From Portulaca oleracea (lineage: Eukaryota > Streptophyta > Magnoliopsida > Caryophyllales > Portulacaceae): a stretch of 64,000 bases of DNA. The stretch is from the NCBI GenBank assembly GCA_029582165.1, contig CM055871.1:53536112-53600111 (forward strand). Direction: 5' to 3'. A program made the position numbers and the translations under genes. Of the stretch, positions 10,783 to 25,489 are shown piece after piece. A model generated the notes under the pieces. It did not search any database. It saw only the letters and a list, made by a program, of their open reading frames with translations, and had not been told where the DNA came from. Each line of letters starts with the position of its first letter. Within the stretch, counting starts at the first letter, position 1.

Positions 10783-13719
10783 ATGCCTCCATATACTCCT
10801 TTGCTGAGGTATTTACGCTGCATTTAGGATATCTTTGTTCTTTGGTTTCTTATTGGTTTGATCTTCTTCAAAAGTGCTCTTGTTCCGTTGAAATCGCTTG
10901 ATTACTCATTTTAGTTGAGTAAGGTATCGATTGTTTTGTATGATTTGATCCTCATTGTGAGTTCTGATTGGCATTTTCTTGGAATGAATTGATGTTAACC
11001 CTGCATTGTTAGATTGCCTGCTTTTTAGAACTCCTCAGTAAGTGAAGAAAATTAATAACTGACCGCAGATTGTAAAGGCTAAATTCGCTTTTTATTTGAG
11101 GCGCATAATATGTGAGTGATTTTATTGCTAATCAGGAGAACGAGCGGTCCAACAAGGCGTTCATCAAAGGGAGGGTGGACCGAGGAAGAGGTCAGTGACT
11201 TCTTTTGTATTTGTTCTTTGTTAGCTTGGTGCCTGATGACAGTAATTCAGATTGCAAATTTGTCTGAAGTTGTTGCATTCTTTTGTTTAAATAGGATAAT
11301 CTTCTTGCAGCTGCTGTGAGAAAGTTCAATGGGAAGAACTGGAAGAAAATAGGTAGGCAGTGTACCAAACTGTCATTTTCAAGTGTTGTTTTCATACTTA
11401 TGTCAGTTCTGTGCATTGAATGGATCTGTTATGGATGAAGACAGTGTTGCTCATGTCATAATTATCAATCAAATCTTTTTACCGGAAATTGCGAGCTTCC
11501 ATCGTAGCATAACTGAATTTGTTTCTGGGGCATCTTGAATGGTGCTGAAATTTTGTTGCTTCAAGTACATAAAATTCGCATGCTGAAGTCTTCTAACCCC
11601 CCTTCCCCTCCTTTTCCCTCAAAAGAGTAACGGAATTACTAAAATTAAGCGAAAGCGAAAGCTCAAACTCGCAAGTTTGCACGCAAGAGGGCCATGGTGA
11701 GAAAGATTTGTGGTTTGAAAGTTATATCAGCTAAGAAGAAGTGAAGACGTTTTATTTGATTCTTTCTTTGGAGATTTGATGTTTGCATCTTTTAGCTGCT
11801 ATTTATTGTTGTTCTTTTTTGTGGTTTCTTGATTGTATCTTTTAGCTGTCGTGTGTATTTCTTGCTGTTTTATTTGTTGTTTTGCTGTTTAACGGATCTT
11901 TGTAGCATCTTTGATGCGAATTTTAGCCTTTATGGCTATCAATTACCAAAAAAGACTCTTGTTTCTGATTTGCTATGCGTTCATGGGCGCACAGCTGAAC
12001 ATTTTCCTGGTAGGACAGACGTTCAGTGCTTGCATCGCTGGCAAAAGGTTCTTAATCCTGAACTGGTTAAAGGACCTTGGACGAAGGAGGTAACTCAGCT
12101 ACATTTCAACAAGATTATCACAATTCTCCGTCACTGTGATAGCTGATAATATTGTCCCGTGTTTGCCTCAGGAGGATGATCGTATCATTGAGTTGGTTCA
12201 GAAGCATGGTTGTCGAAAATGGTCCGTTATTGCAAAGTCTTTACCCTGTCGGAATGGCAAGCAATGCCGAGAAAGGTAATTGAGGTTTTGCTTCTTTCGA
12301 TAACATTGTATGTTTGGTCGGAAGTAAAGGGTTTCCTGTTTTTACCATTTCTAGCGACGAAACAATCAACATATCTTCAAATCTTAATTTCACAGAATCA
12401 CAGTAAACTTATGTTCTGCTTTGGATGTGCTGTGGCACCTGATAGTTTTGTAATCCAGCCCTACCAATTCACGTTCTTCCCCCCAAAAGTCTGAGCAAAC
12501 ATGAAAGATTTGTGTTCTTGTGAAAAATTAAACTCTTCTTTATCGAATTTAGATGGCACAACCATCTCGACCCTGCCATAAAGAGAGATGCCTGGACCGA
12601 GGAGGAAGAGTCTCTTCTTGCTTACTACCACCAAATATATGGGAACAAGTGGGCAAAGATTGCGAGATTTCTCCCAGGAAGGTATGTGTGCAAAGGCATT
12701 CATTCTAGGGTATATAAAGTTTATCATTGATTTATCGATGGGAATTTTGTATCAACTTCCTGGTGTTCATGTATTAAACCTTTCACATACGGATACCTAG
12801 GACGGACAATGCGATCAAAAATCACTGGAATTGCTCCTTAAAAAAGAGGTTAGATTTGTTGGATGCACACAAGGCTTCTTCTGCACCGGGTGAGATCAAA
12901 CTCGACATCAAAACTTCCGATGTCAAAGCAGAGGAATGTGCTTACACAGACACCTCATTGGCATCAGATTCCGGATGCGACACTTGCTCTGTCGAGTTAG
13001 CCATCGGTAGTACCTCTCCAGCAAACATTCCTCAATCAGAAACTAAACCGGGCGGTAAATCACTACAGACCGAATCTTCAGAACACTGTCTGAATCAACT
13101 GTGTAGGATGCTGTTCGACGAAAAAGGAATTGGCGAGCCTTCTGCATCGACAACTCCAAGGACACCCCTGGAATCCTGCAAACGACGATCTTGTTTGTCC
13201 GACGATCTTGGGTTCAGTAATCTGGACAAATCCTTCCTAAGTCTCTCCACTCCCGGTTTCAGCGACGACTACAACAGCAGCTTTTCGCAGGGCAAGAAGA
13301 AAAACAAGGTTCTCAGGGGCATTTCCACCAGTTTCGAAGATACATATCTGAGTTTGCTATGCTACAAGCCACCACAATCGGAGTTGAAGATTTCAGAAAC
13401 TGTCAACAGCTTTTCGACACCAACTAGTTCTAGTTTTGGTCCAAGAAGTGCTCCGACGAGTCCTGCATCGATATTGAGGAACTCAGCGAGGAGTTTTAGC
13501 GCTCCTTCTATAATAAGGAAGCGAAGTGGCTCTGGGAAACTGGTGAGTCTGGAGAATAATATGACGGTGGAACAAAGGAGGGAAGCTGTTCATAAGCCCG
13601 TCGAGAGGTGCCTCGAGTCTTCGTTCGATATGGCGGCTGAATTACCGTCGTGTCAAGGGGAACATGCCAGCTCGGTTGTGCCGTCGAATGACATGCTTGG
13701 AGTGCTGTCAATATCTTGA
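10783..13719 (+). CDS. MYB3R: MYB3R (three-repeat MYB) transcription factor
   Basis: Nuclear R1R2R3-MYB protein of the plant MYB3R class, which binds AACGG-type MSA elements and controls G2/M genes. Seven coding exons: 10783-10808, 11136-11190, 11295-11352, 11995-12089, 12172-12275, 12553-12681, 12801-13719; 461 residues, frame open throughout. R1 is about residues 20-69 (Trp 23, 43, 62), R2 70-121 (Trp 75, 95, 114) and R3 122-172 (Trp 127, 146, 165), followed by KKRLDLL. The C-terminal part has LSLLCYKPP and a Ser/Pro/Arg-rich block ending SAPSIIRKRSG, as in shorter repressor-type MYB3R3/MYB3R5 proteins. The start is the first ATG after an in-frame TAG at 10765; an overlapping out-of-frame ATG lies at 10778. 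R2 reads LPCRNGKQC where the family usually has LPGRIGKQC. A 3' UTR intron (donor near 13744, acceptor near 14250) is possible. Confidence 0.93.
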
Positions 13720-13779
13720 ATGCATCTTCAAGTTGCAAGTAGTGGTAAGCATCTGAATTCTGAACTGATCCTATTAGAA

Positions 13780-13965
13780 TTGACATGGCTCTGTTCTTAA
13801 TAGAGGGATGAATACCTAGTTTACCCAACCCAACCCAGATTTACCTATTTTTATTCATATTTTCAACAATAAAGTGTTCATATTTAAGTAAACTTTTATC
13901 CAACCTTACTTTACTCGACTTTAGCTTACGCCTCTAAAGAAGGTGTTCCTTTTTGGGGTAAGGAG
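13780..13965. mobile_element. Diverged MITE-like repeat after MYB3R stop
   Basis: Ends resembling GCTCTGTTCTTAATAGAGG and the complement of CGCCTCTAAAGAAGG enclose AT-rich sequence with 'ccaacccaaccca' and 'tttaccta' stretches. Related elements sit in introns at 38617-38755 and 59693-60045. It probably lies inside the MYB3R 3' UTR or 3' UTR intron. Confidence 0.4.
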
Positions 13966-14479
13966 CAGAGCTGCTATTCTGTTCAACTTATCTTTTTGGA
14001 AAATAAGTTCAGTTATTATGGTCTTTTCATTGGTATGTAGAAGTTGGGCAAATTAAGTTTTAATAGGTTTGAGTATGCTTAGATAGACGCATGTAATGAA
14101 CTTTTTTAGAAGTAGGTAAATTTGGGTATGTTTAGATTTGTAATGAGACTGGACTGCCTGCAATTTTGTCTAATCTTGTTTGTCTTGCTTTTTGTTTGAT
14201 TTGTTTTGGGTTCCTTTGGACTAATAGCAGTAGCACCTTATTTTTTCAGGGGGATTGAAGGTGGTTATTTTGCTGATGGTAGAAAGGTTAATTAGTAGCA
14301 TGGTGATCTACAATACAGGGGTGAAAACACAGGAATGTTCAGAAGAACTAGTTTTGTACCAACTTTTCATCCATGGAGCAATGTGGATATATATCTTGGC
14401 CTTCCAACGTGATTTTGAAGGTATGAAAAGGGGAAAAGAAGCAAAACAGATGTGGTACATACAGTATGAACTATGATGG

Positions 14480-14868
14480 ACAGTCTTCTTTCGTTGCTCT
14501 TATGTGTTAACAAACGTGGATAAAACGCTATACTTTGATAAAGAGGTCGCTTTCGTATCCTAGAATTAGAGGTTTCTTTGTGGACTTGAAATAAAATTGG
14601 AACTCTTTGAGGATGCGTTTACTCTCATATATGCATAATACATCTGTCAATTTTGACCCAACTGGATAATCGGATATGAACTTATCTGAAAGTTTTGGGT
14701 TTTGAACACGATTTTTTCGACCTGAATCCAAATTAGTGGATCAAGTCCGACCTGTCCGTTTGTCCCGAAAACTTCACTTTTTAGGTTCAAGTTTATTAGA
14801 ATTTTTGACTTTTCATTGGAATTCATGACTATTAAAATATAAATGCGCCTCATTCATTTTTATTTCTC
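14480..14868. other. Intergenic, includes 'tccgacctg' low-complexity repeat
   Basis: No gene seen. The stretch 14645-14790 belongs to the dispersed family built of degenerate 'gaccc(g)aa / tccgacctg / ttcggg' words that recurs many times in this window. Confidence 0.4.
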
Positions 14869-14871
14869 TAA

Positions 14872-15169
14872 GGCCCTATTCTTTTATGCGGTTGGTATTT
14901 TGTGGAAATGGTGTTGTATGGTGAAATTGTGGAAAATGTGGTAATGTATATTGTAAAATTTTTTTTTGTAAAAAGTGTAATTGATATAGTAGGTGACGAG
15001 AAAATGTGAAAAGTGGAGGAGAAAAGTGAGAAGGGAAAAAAAGTGAACAAATTTATTGGGAATGATTGTGGTAATGTGTGGTATATAACTATATATGGTG
15101 TGTTAAAGTGTGGAAGAATATTAAATAGTATGATGAGTTGTGGTACCGTACCGTACAAAAGAATAGGGA
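14872..15169. mobile_element. Harbinger-like MITE, family B
   Basis: Starts GGCCCTATTCTTTTATGCGGT after TAA (14869-14871) and ends with the complementary GTACCGTACCGTACAAAAGAATAGGG. About 298 bp, GT-rich on the plus strand, no coding potential; open frames inside are artefacts of the repeat. Confidence 0.75.
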
Positions 15170-16800
15170 AAATATTTGCAATAATCTATAGTTCTTAGGA
15201 GATAAACGTATTTTCTTATGTATATTGTCCATAAATAATAGTTAGAGACAATTTTTTAAAAGAAAACAGAAAAATGTCGTAGTCATGACTCATTGGATTA
15301 ACCAGAAACTAAAACACACTATCCATATTTATCCAGCTCCGAAATACACCTGAGCTCCATATACACCAACTCGTAACCTGCTAGGATTGATAGCTCTACC
15401 CATACACCAGCTCTTCTATGGTATCTGCATTGGTACAATTTGGACATGATTTTGCCATTCTTTTACCTTGATACAAAGTAGAAACTAACAGGCTAAAAAG
15501 TTGTGCCATTAATGAGGTTTTCAATCATTAGAGTAGAGGATAGGAATAGGATAGAATGACACAAACAATAATTTCCTTCCCTTATCATACAAAGGATCAG
15601 GCTAAAAACTCAGTCCATATTCTAGACGCAACCTTAGGCAAACACATCTTTATAAAACTACCTATACGGCAAAATGAAGGCCAATAAAGAATATGCGGCC
15701 AAATTTGCAACGTTTGGAAATTTGCATTTTCTTATTCTTTTGCCGAAGGAAAATCAAATGTACATCTCAAATAGTCTATTGGATACTATATTTGAAGGAG
15801 AGTTCAATGGTGTCAACAAATTTATTGGGTAGGGACTAGGGAATACCGATGCTACATGTATGTCGTTACACAATAATAACAACTTACAATTTCATAAAGA
15901 AGTACATTATAAATTATCCTTAAAAAATCGATTCCAGAATATGTGGCATACCATAATGCAGTTCATACCTAGGGTAATATCTCATTGTTAAATCAAATGT
16001 ACATGATGATAGGAAATGTGTGATTTGATGAAGGACATAAAAGCCTTGTTTTCTTCTTTATGGCACATTCGATTTATTCTTTTCTAGAAAATATTTTGGG
16101 GAAGGTCTTTTTAAAAAATTTTCTCTTAGCAAATTTATAAGAAGTTTATTTATTTATAAAATCATTTTTAGGCTATTTTGACTTTTCTCATCTGATATAA
16201 AAAGTAATTGAAAATTTGAAGAAGCCTATCACCGGTGGATTTGCATGTGTGTCAAGCTGAGGATGGCCATGACAATTGTTAACACCACCAGAAAAAATAA
16301 TGTAATATAATTCGGGATAAAAATTACAAATTTTATGTTTATCATACGGATAGTATATTGGTCACAACTAATAAAAAGATATAAATTCACCGCTGAAACA
16401 TACCCCAAAATTCTTTTTTCTATTCAATTTTATAACCAAATATAAATATAAAAAGATTGACCAATTTTTCTATAAAATCTCTCAATCAAACAACTTTCTA
16501 TTAAAGACTTAAAGTCTCTCGATCAAAGACTCCTTTAGAAAAAGGATAGGAAAGTAGCAAAAATCACGTAACAAGGTTGGATATTTGTCCTACTCCCATT
16601 TGCCTATGCTTATCTGCTTATCCGTGCTTTGTCATATTCGGCCATTAATATGGTACCCAAACTGGCCCACCTACCAAAACGGCGGCCCAATCCTAATCCA
16701 AATATACAGTACTAATCTTAATAACAAATCCTTAACAAAATGTCATGTCTTTACTCGATCAAGTAATTATCCAATTTCATTATAATGTCTTTTTATTCAA
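15170..16800. other. Intergenic, nothing recognised
   Basis: AT-rich sequence without long frames, motif-bearing peptides, RNA genes or clear terminal repeats. Confidence 0.4.
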
Positions 16801-16809
16801 ATAAATTAC

Positions 16810-17388
16810 TGTCTCCCTCCTAAAATATTTATTATTTGACAAAATTTTACTTTAAATTACAATAAATTATAATATAAAATTACCATCATCAGTAATTTTC
16901 TTAAAATTTTGTGTTAAATGATGGCGTTTAGGTAGCGTTTGAGTGTTTTGATCGCTCAAAACTCTAATTACATAAATATTAGTCTTTCGAACTAAAGATT
17001 TTGAGGCGTTTTGTGAAAGTTAACGTTTAGCGTTTGGAGTAGCGTTTCATATTTTTCAGTCAAAAAATACCCTTTGTAAATTTTATCTTTTTGAAATTAT
17101 TGATACCCTTTTTTGTCAATTCACATTAATATGCTAATTGAACCGCTAAATTTACCGAACACAATTGTCATTTGAACAGTCATCCACTATCCGCTACTTA
17201 AACCACTATCCGCTGCTTAAACCGCTATCCACTACATAAACCGTTATCCGCTATCTAAAACACTAATTTTGCCGAACAGGGCCTAAGACATCTTTCTAAT
17301 AACGGTAATTTCACAACATAACTCATTATAATTTGTGAATAATCAATAATCAAAATTTTATCAAATGACAGATATTTTGAGACGGAAG
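16810..17388. mobile_element. Stowaway-like MITE interrupted by a Harbinger MITE
   Basis: Outer ends CTCCCTCCTAAAATATTTATT (from about 16813) and the complementary AGATATTTTGAGACGGAAG (to 17388, then TA) have the Stowaway form. The inner element at 16931-17283 splits it. Without the insert the host element would be about 225 bp, normal for the class. Confidence 0.65.
16931..17283. mobile_element. Harbinger-like MITE, family A copy 2
   Basis: Inverse-orientation copy of the element at 6547-6917; it ends CTAATTTTGCCGAACAGGGCC followed by TAA. Long stretches align, such as the 'tatttttcrgtcaaaaaatacc' and 'gaacagtcatcc' regions. Flanking bases are TTA on the left and TAA on the right, so the duplication is not exact here. 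Confidence 0.75.
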
Positions 17389-17609
17389 TAGTAGCTAGTC
17401 TTTGGTAGATTTTAGCAAGCTAAAATAAGTTTGGTGAATATTGTATGAAAAATTATAAAATATTAGTAATAAATTATTTATATATTTTTTTGTATTATTT
17501 TTTCCATTTTTGTGGCTAAATAATTTTAAAAACTATTTGTCAAATTTTTTTATTAAATTATAAAGGACAATCATTATACGACAAAATTATTACGAAAAGG
17601 AGGTAGTAC

Positions 17610-17815
17610 TACTCCCTCCGTTCCATATTCTTCATCTTCTTCATCGTTGACATCATTAATTTCTTAATAATACACAATGTTTTAGTATAGAAAAATATTA
17701 TCATTAGGTTTATTATAGAAACTATTATTATAATATATAATATTATAATTTTTGATAGAAATATATTATGAGAAATTCTGACTCAAAAAAAATATTAGGA
17801 CAATTAATGTGAAAT
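17610..17815. repeat. Partial Stowaway-like sequence upstream of UGE
   Basis: Begins TACTCCCTCCGTTCCATATT and ends GACAATTAATGTGAAATGAATGAG, both typical of worn Stowaway copies ('...ccatattaattg...'). It lies about 340 bp before the UGE start codon, within the presumed promoter. Confidence 0.5.
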
Positions 17816-18154
17816 GAATGAGATTTATTTTTTAAGAAAAACTTTTCTCTATCTAAATTGTGGGCAAATTTCCCTTCCAAAGATCCCAAAAAATATTTTG
17901 AAATTCACAACCTTTTTCCGCACCAAAAAGAGAATATCAAACCATATCATACCGATGGAATACCAAATCATCAGCACACTCTTCATCATATTGTCGTTAT
18001 CAATTCCACACTCATTCATTCTTCATATTAATCCTCATCATCTTTCCTTCTTGGACTCCTCAAATTCTTCTTTCTTCTTCTCATCAATCTCTCATTTCTT
18101 CCCCTGTTCACTTTTCTACTCTGTTTCCCACTTTTCTCCTCGCCCTCAGAAATC

Positions 18155-21233
<3,079 letters not shown>

Positions 21234-22142
21234 AGAGTTCGGTTCGGTTTGTGGTTGTTATGAGAAGGGGGAAAATACATTGAAGCAATACAAGATTCAT
21301 CTTCTACAACTAGGAGGTGTTTGCAAGATGTAACATAGTTGTCAAGTGTTGATATGTTTAATAATTTTCCTTGGTTTGTGGCTAGTTTAATTGCTTGCTA
21401 AGATGCATTGTGAGTGAAAAGTAATCAAGATTACTTTTTATGTGACACAAAATCATGTAGGTTTAATAATGAAATATGTGCTACGAATACAAGGTAGCGA
21501 ATGTTGAAAAGTCAGTTTAGATTATTTTCCAGCAAAATTTTACTCTGAAGATTGTTTGATGCAAAAAATTCCTATTATTGCATAATTTTACCCTAAAAAT
21601 GCATATAGTTTGGTTTATTAATTTTGATACGAAGTTCATTTGAGGCAAGTTTTTGATAAAATATACGAAAGTACTATCATTAGATTTATAATGAAAAATA
21701 CTATTATAGAAATATAATGTTGTAAGTTTTTGATAAAATATGTTATGAGAAATTCTTAATCAAAAAGGACATTTTGACAATTAATATGAAACAAAAGTAG
21801 CACATGAATGTCCAATGGTAAAAATGACTTATTTTTTAAAATTGATGCATTTTTGTCACTTTTTTTTTATGGGAAAAGATCATATTGATCATTTATTATT
21901 TTCAAAATGCATTGATACATTCCCAAAAACGTTATGATTTATTTCCTTTAATTATACTCCTTACCAAGCTTTAAAAAGACCTAATAAATCGCCTTGAATT
22001 TACAATTAATGAGGACATTTATGGACTAGTGGACATTTTTGAGAAAAAACAATTCCATGAAAATGTTTATAAATATTTCTTCCAACCTTATAATTTATAT
22101 AGTGTTTAGTCTTTAGGAAAAAACCCACAAAAATTAGTTCCC

Positions 22143-24836
22143 ATGGCAATCAAGATTTTGGCATGCTTTATTATTCTATGTTTATTTCTACATAACCATG
22201 GAGCCCATGGCCATACTCAATTGTCAAAATCACACAAAATCAAATGGGAGAAGCAATACAAACTCTTCAAGAAGCCAAGTATTAAGACAATCAAGGTACC
22301 GTTGGAAAAATACAGTTCTCTCCATCTTTTTGGATTTTGGTTGATATATAGTATATGATTTAATCGAGATTTTTGTTGATCAGACTGAAAATGGAGATGT
22401 ATACAATTGTGTGGACTTTTATAAACAACCAGGACTTGATCATCCTCTTCTTAAGAACCACACTTTCCATCCTCAGGTTAGTTTTTATTCAATTACTTGT
22501 TCAAAATTATATAGTTTAATAAATCTTTCATTTTTTATTAAGGGTAAAATATGGTATAGAGTGGCTCGGGAGATCCTTTTCTCAAGACATCATCTTATGT
22601 TGTCTGATATATAATTAAAGAAAGATTTGTTGTTAGACTGCAAATTGAATATCTTCTTAGGAATATTATTATTCTATTTAATTAATTTTGATATCTTGGT
22701 ATGTTGGTGGATGCAGATGAGGCCTAGTTTTATTCCTCAACAGAACAAAGGAGCTTCTTCCTTAGAGAATGAAAGAACAAGGGCGTCAAATAGTATAAAA
22801 TTAAAAAGCCTAGGTTGCCCAAAAGGAACAGTTCCCATCAGAAGATTTACTAGACGTGAATTTTTCGAAAATATGGAGTTTACTCAACAATATGCTTCAA
22901 GAATGAAGTCTAATGCTGATGGCTCAAATGTAAGTTCTTGTTTATAATTGAATCTGCGAGTAATACCTTCTAGATTATATTTTTAAAGAAAACTGGGAGG
23001 AATTAATAATGCTTCTTATTTAAACTCTAAACACATATTTATCTCTCATTTATCTTTACCAACTGATCAAAAGAAAAAAAAATGCCTAAGAAATACAATT
23101 CCATGAAAAAAAAATGACAAACAATTATATTGTAAGGGGAAATGTCCCTCACCATACATACTTCAATCTCATACTGCTCAAATATATTTTTTTTCCCATT
23201 TCCTTGTTGTTAGTTTGTTGGATTTGAACTTATAGTTGTTCTTCTTTTATTAGTTTGCACTCATTCAATCAAAACCTCAAGAACTTGCAATATTCTATGG
23301 AATCGGAGGACGTACTGCGGTGTATAATGTACCAGTTGATCCTGCACAATATACAATAGGAGGAATGATGGTCAATCATGGAGATGATAGAATACTAGTT
23401 GGATGGACAGTAAGCAATTTATTTAACAGAATATCCTTTCAACATAAATTCTTATCTGAATTGTCGTGATACACACATATATATTTATTTATACATACTT
23501 ATTAATGTTAATTTATTCTAATTTGGATTCAAAGGTTGATGTATTCTCTTTTTTCAATGAATTCAGGTCAATCCAACATTAAATAAGGATAATCAGACGA
23601 GACTTTTTCAGTATTTAAATGTAAGTGAATAATAGCCCCCGGGGGACTATTACAATTTATGTTTATCTATAGTAACATTTTTTTATTTTCATTTCCCCCC
23701 TTGAATAAGGTTTAGTTCATATGGTATGATCTAACTATGCTATTTTAAAAAAAAAATTACAGGCCGGTGAATTACATTGCTTTAATATGTTGTGTCCGGG
23801 ATTTGTCAGTGTTAATCCAGGAATACCAATCGATGTCATTCTTCAACCTGTATCAATAATAGGACAGTATGCATCTGTCCTTCCACAATATATCTATCAG
23901 GTATCATCTTAAAATAATTTTAAGTAATCCTCCTATAACGTTTGTTATGAGATCGCCTACTTTTTCAATTTATTTTATTTTTGGTATTGTTATCATTTTA
24001 GTATGTGTTTTCATAGCATTTTGTTAGTATCATGTAGGGTAGTCTCTTTGTGTTTAGTTGCATAACTTCCCTAGTTGAATTGATTAATTATTCCAAGCCG
24101 ATTGACTTTCATGTATTTGATTATCTTTTATGAATGGAAAATTTCTTTATGGTAATTTTTTTTTGTGTTTGGTTTTGCAAGCCGTCTGATTTTCATGTAA
24201 TTTTATATAGGGAACTTTTCTCATGAAATAACCGGTAAGAAAAATATTTTATGGTGTGAAATAGGAAACTATTTATACTTTCTTACATACTTTCCCATAA
24301 TTTTATAATGTAGACCAAACGCTATAATTAAAGTAGTTTCTGTATAAATATTTTTGCATTTGCCTACATTGTTCAAAGTTCAAATATTTTTGCATTTGTC
24401 TATATAGTCAACAAAATTTGATGATGTTTTTGTCATATCTACTAACTATGTATATGTTTTGTATTTGGTAAAAAAAAAGGACCCCAAAGATGGAAATTGG
24501 TGGCTTGTAATAGATTTTGACAAAGTAGTCGGATTTTGGCCGCAAAAGCTTTTCACGGGTTTAGCACAATCGGCAACACAGGTGGCAATTGGAGGAGAAA
24601 CATATAGTCCACCAGGTCTGCCACTTCCGCCAATGGGAAGTGGTCACTATCCCGAGGGTGATTTTGACTCCAAAGTAATTGCCCATTGTCATAGTATATT
24701 TATAGTAGATAGGGACCATCATCAATTTGATTTACTAGATACCGAGCAATTTATAACCAATAAAGTTTATGGTGCAGTAGACAAGGGTCAAGCTTATATA
24801 TTTGGACACACGATATTTTATGGTGGTAGTCCTTAA
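22143..24836 (+). CDS. Neprosin-domain (DUF239) secreted protein
   Basis: Neprosin-family protein (activation peptide plus C-terminal neprosin domain); characterised members are extracellular prolyl endopeptidases using two glutamates, but most plant members are untested. Seven exons: 22143-22295, 22384-22476, 22717-22929, 23254-23409, 23567-23620, 23763-23900, 24480-24836; 387 residues. Residues 1-24 form a hydrophobic signal peptide (ILACFIILCLFL). Residues about 50-140 match the activation peptide (GDVYNCVDFYKQPGLDHPLL, NKGASS, CPKGTVPIRR). The neprosin core includes VGWTVNPTLN, DNQTRLFQYL, CFNMLCPGFV, DPKDGNWWL and GSGHYPEGDF. The position that is usually Glu in the EAGW motif reads Leu201, while Glu309 in IGGE is kept, so activity is doubtful. 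The last acceptor is preceded by a run of nine A, which is unusual; the exon 7 start is therefore less certain. Confidence 0.88.
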
Positions 24837-24899
24837 TGTAATATTTTAAGATGTATTAATTTAATATTATAATAATCTCAAATTATGAAGTAGTTACAA

Positions 24900-25485
24900 T
24901 GACATTGATCACAAGTAAATAATTATTTTCTAATCATAAACTTATTTGATCTTAATTGTCATTTTATTTTATTTAAATGATTTTTTTTTGTCAGTGGAGA
25001 TGTAAAAATGTTCAGTGTTTTCTTCTCATCTAAATGTTGATTACTATCTCACTTGTTATAAGAATTACTGAAATAATAAAAATGTGATTATTTTAGGTCG
25101 AGTTCGGTACATTGATAACTCCTAAATATAAAAGCTAGATATATTAGTGTCCAATTTTAAAGGTCGGTGTATATCAATCAAATATCACCAAAGATTAGCA
25201 TATTACCATCCAATATTCCTTATAATCATTTGAATTTGTTATGTTAAGTATACTGTGAAATTTTATATAGTTTCATTCCCATTTTGCACCATGGGATTTT
25301 TTTTTTCCTTACCCCATCTCTCCTTGGAAAAAGTTTTCCAAAACATCATTATAAAATTGAAGACTCCACATAAAATATTTCCTATCATCATATGACAATT
25401 AAATATAGAGAAATCGAAATCAAAAATTCAAAAAGTTAGACAAAATTTCCTATGAAAATGTGGCAATCAAATAAGATTTTAGTAA
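24900..25485. other. Intergenic, no gene
   Basis: AT-rich 3' flank of the neprosin-like gene, with no supported exon or element boundary. Confidence 0.4.
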
Positions 25486-25489
25486 GGAT

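Noticed and set aside
13508..13828. Antisense frame over the last MYB3R exon
   Set aside because: Overlaps a well-supported exon and has no recognisable domain.
14255..14476. 73-codon plus-strand frame after MYB3R
   Set aside because: More likely part of a MYB3R 3' UTR; no conserved motif.
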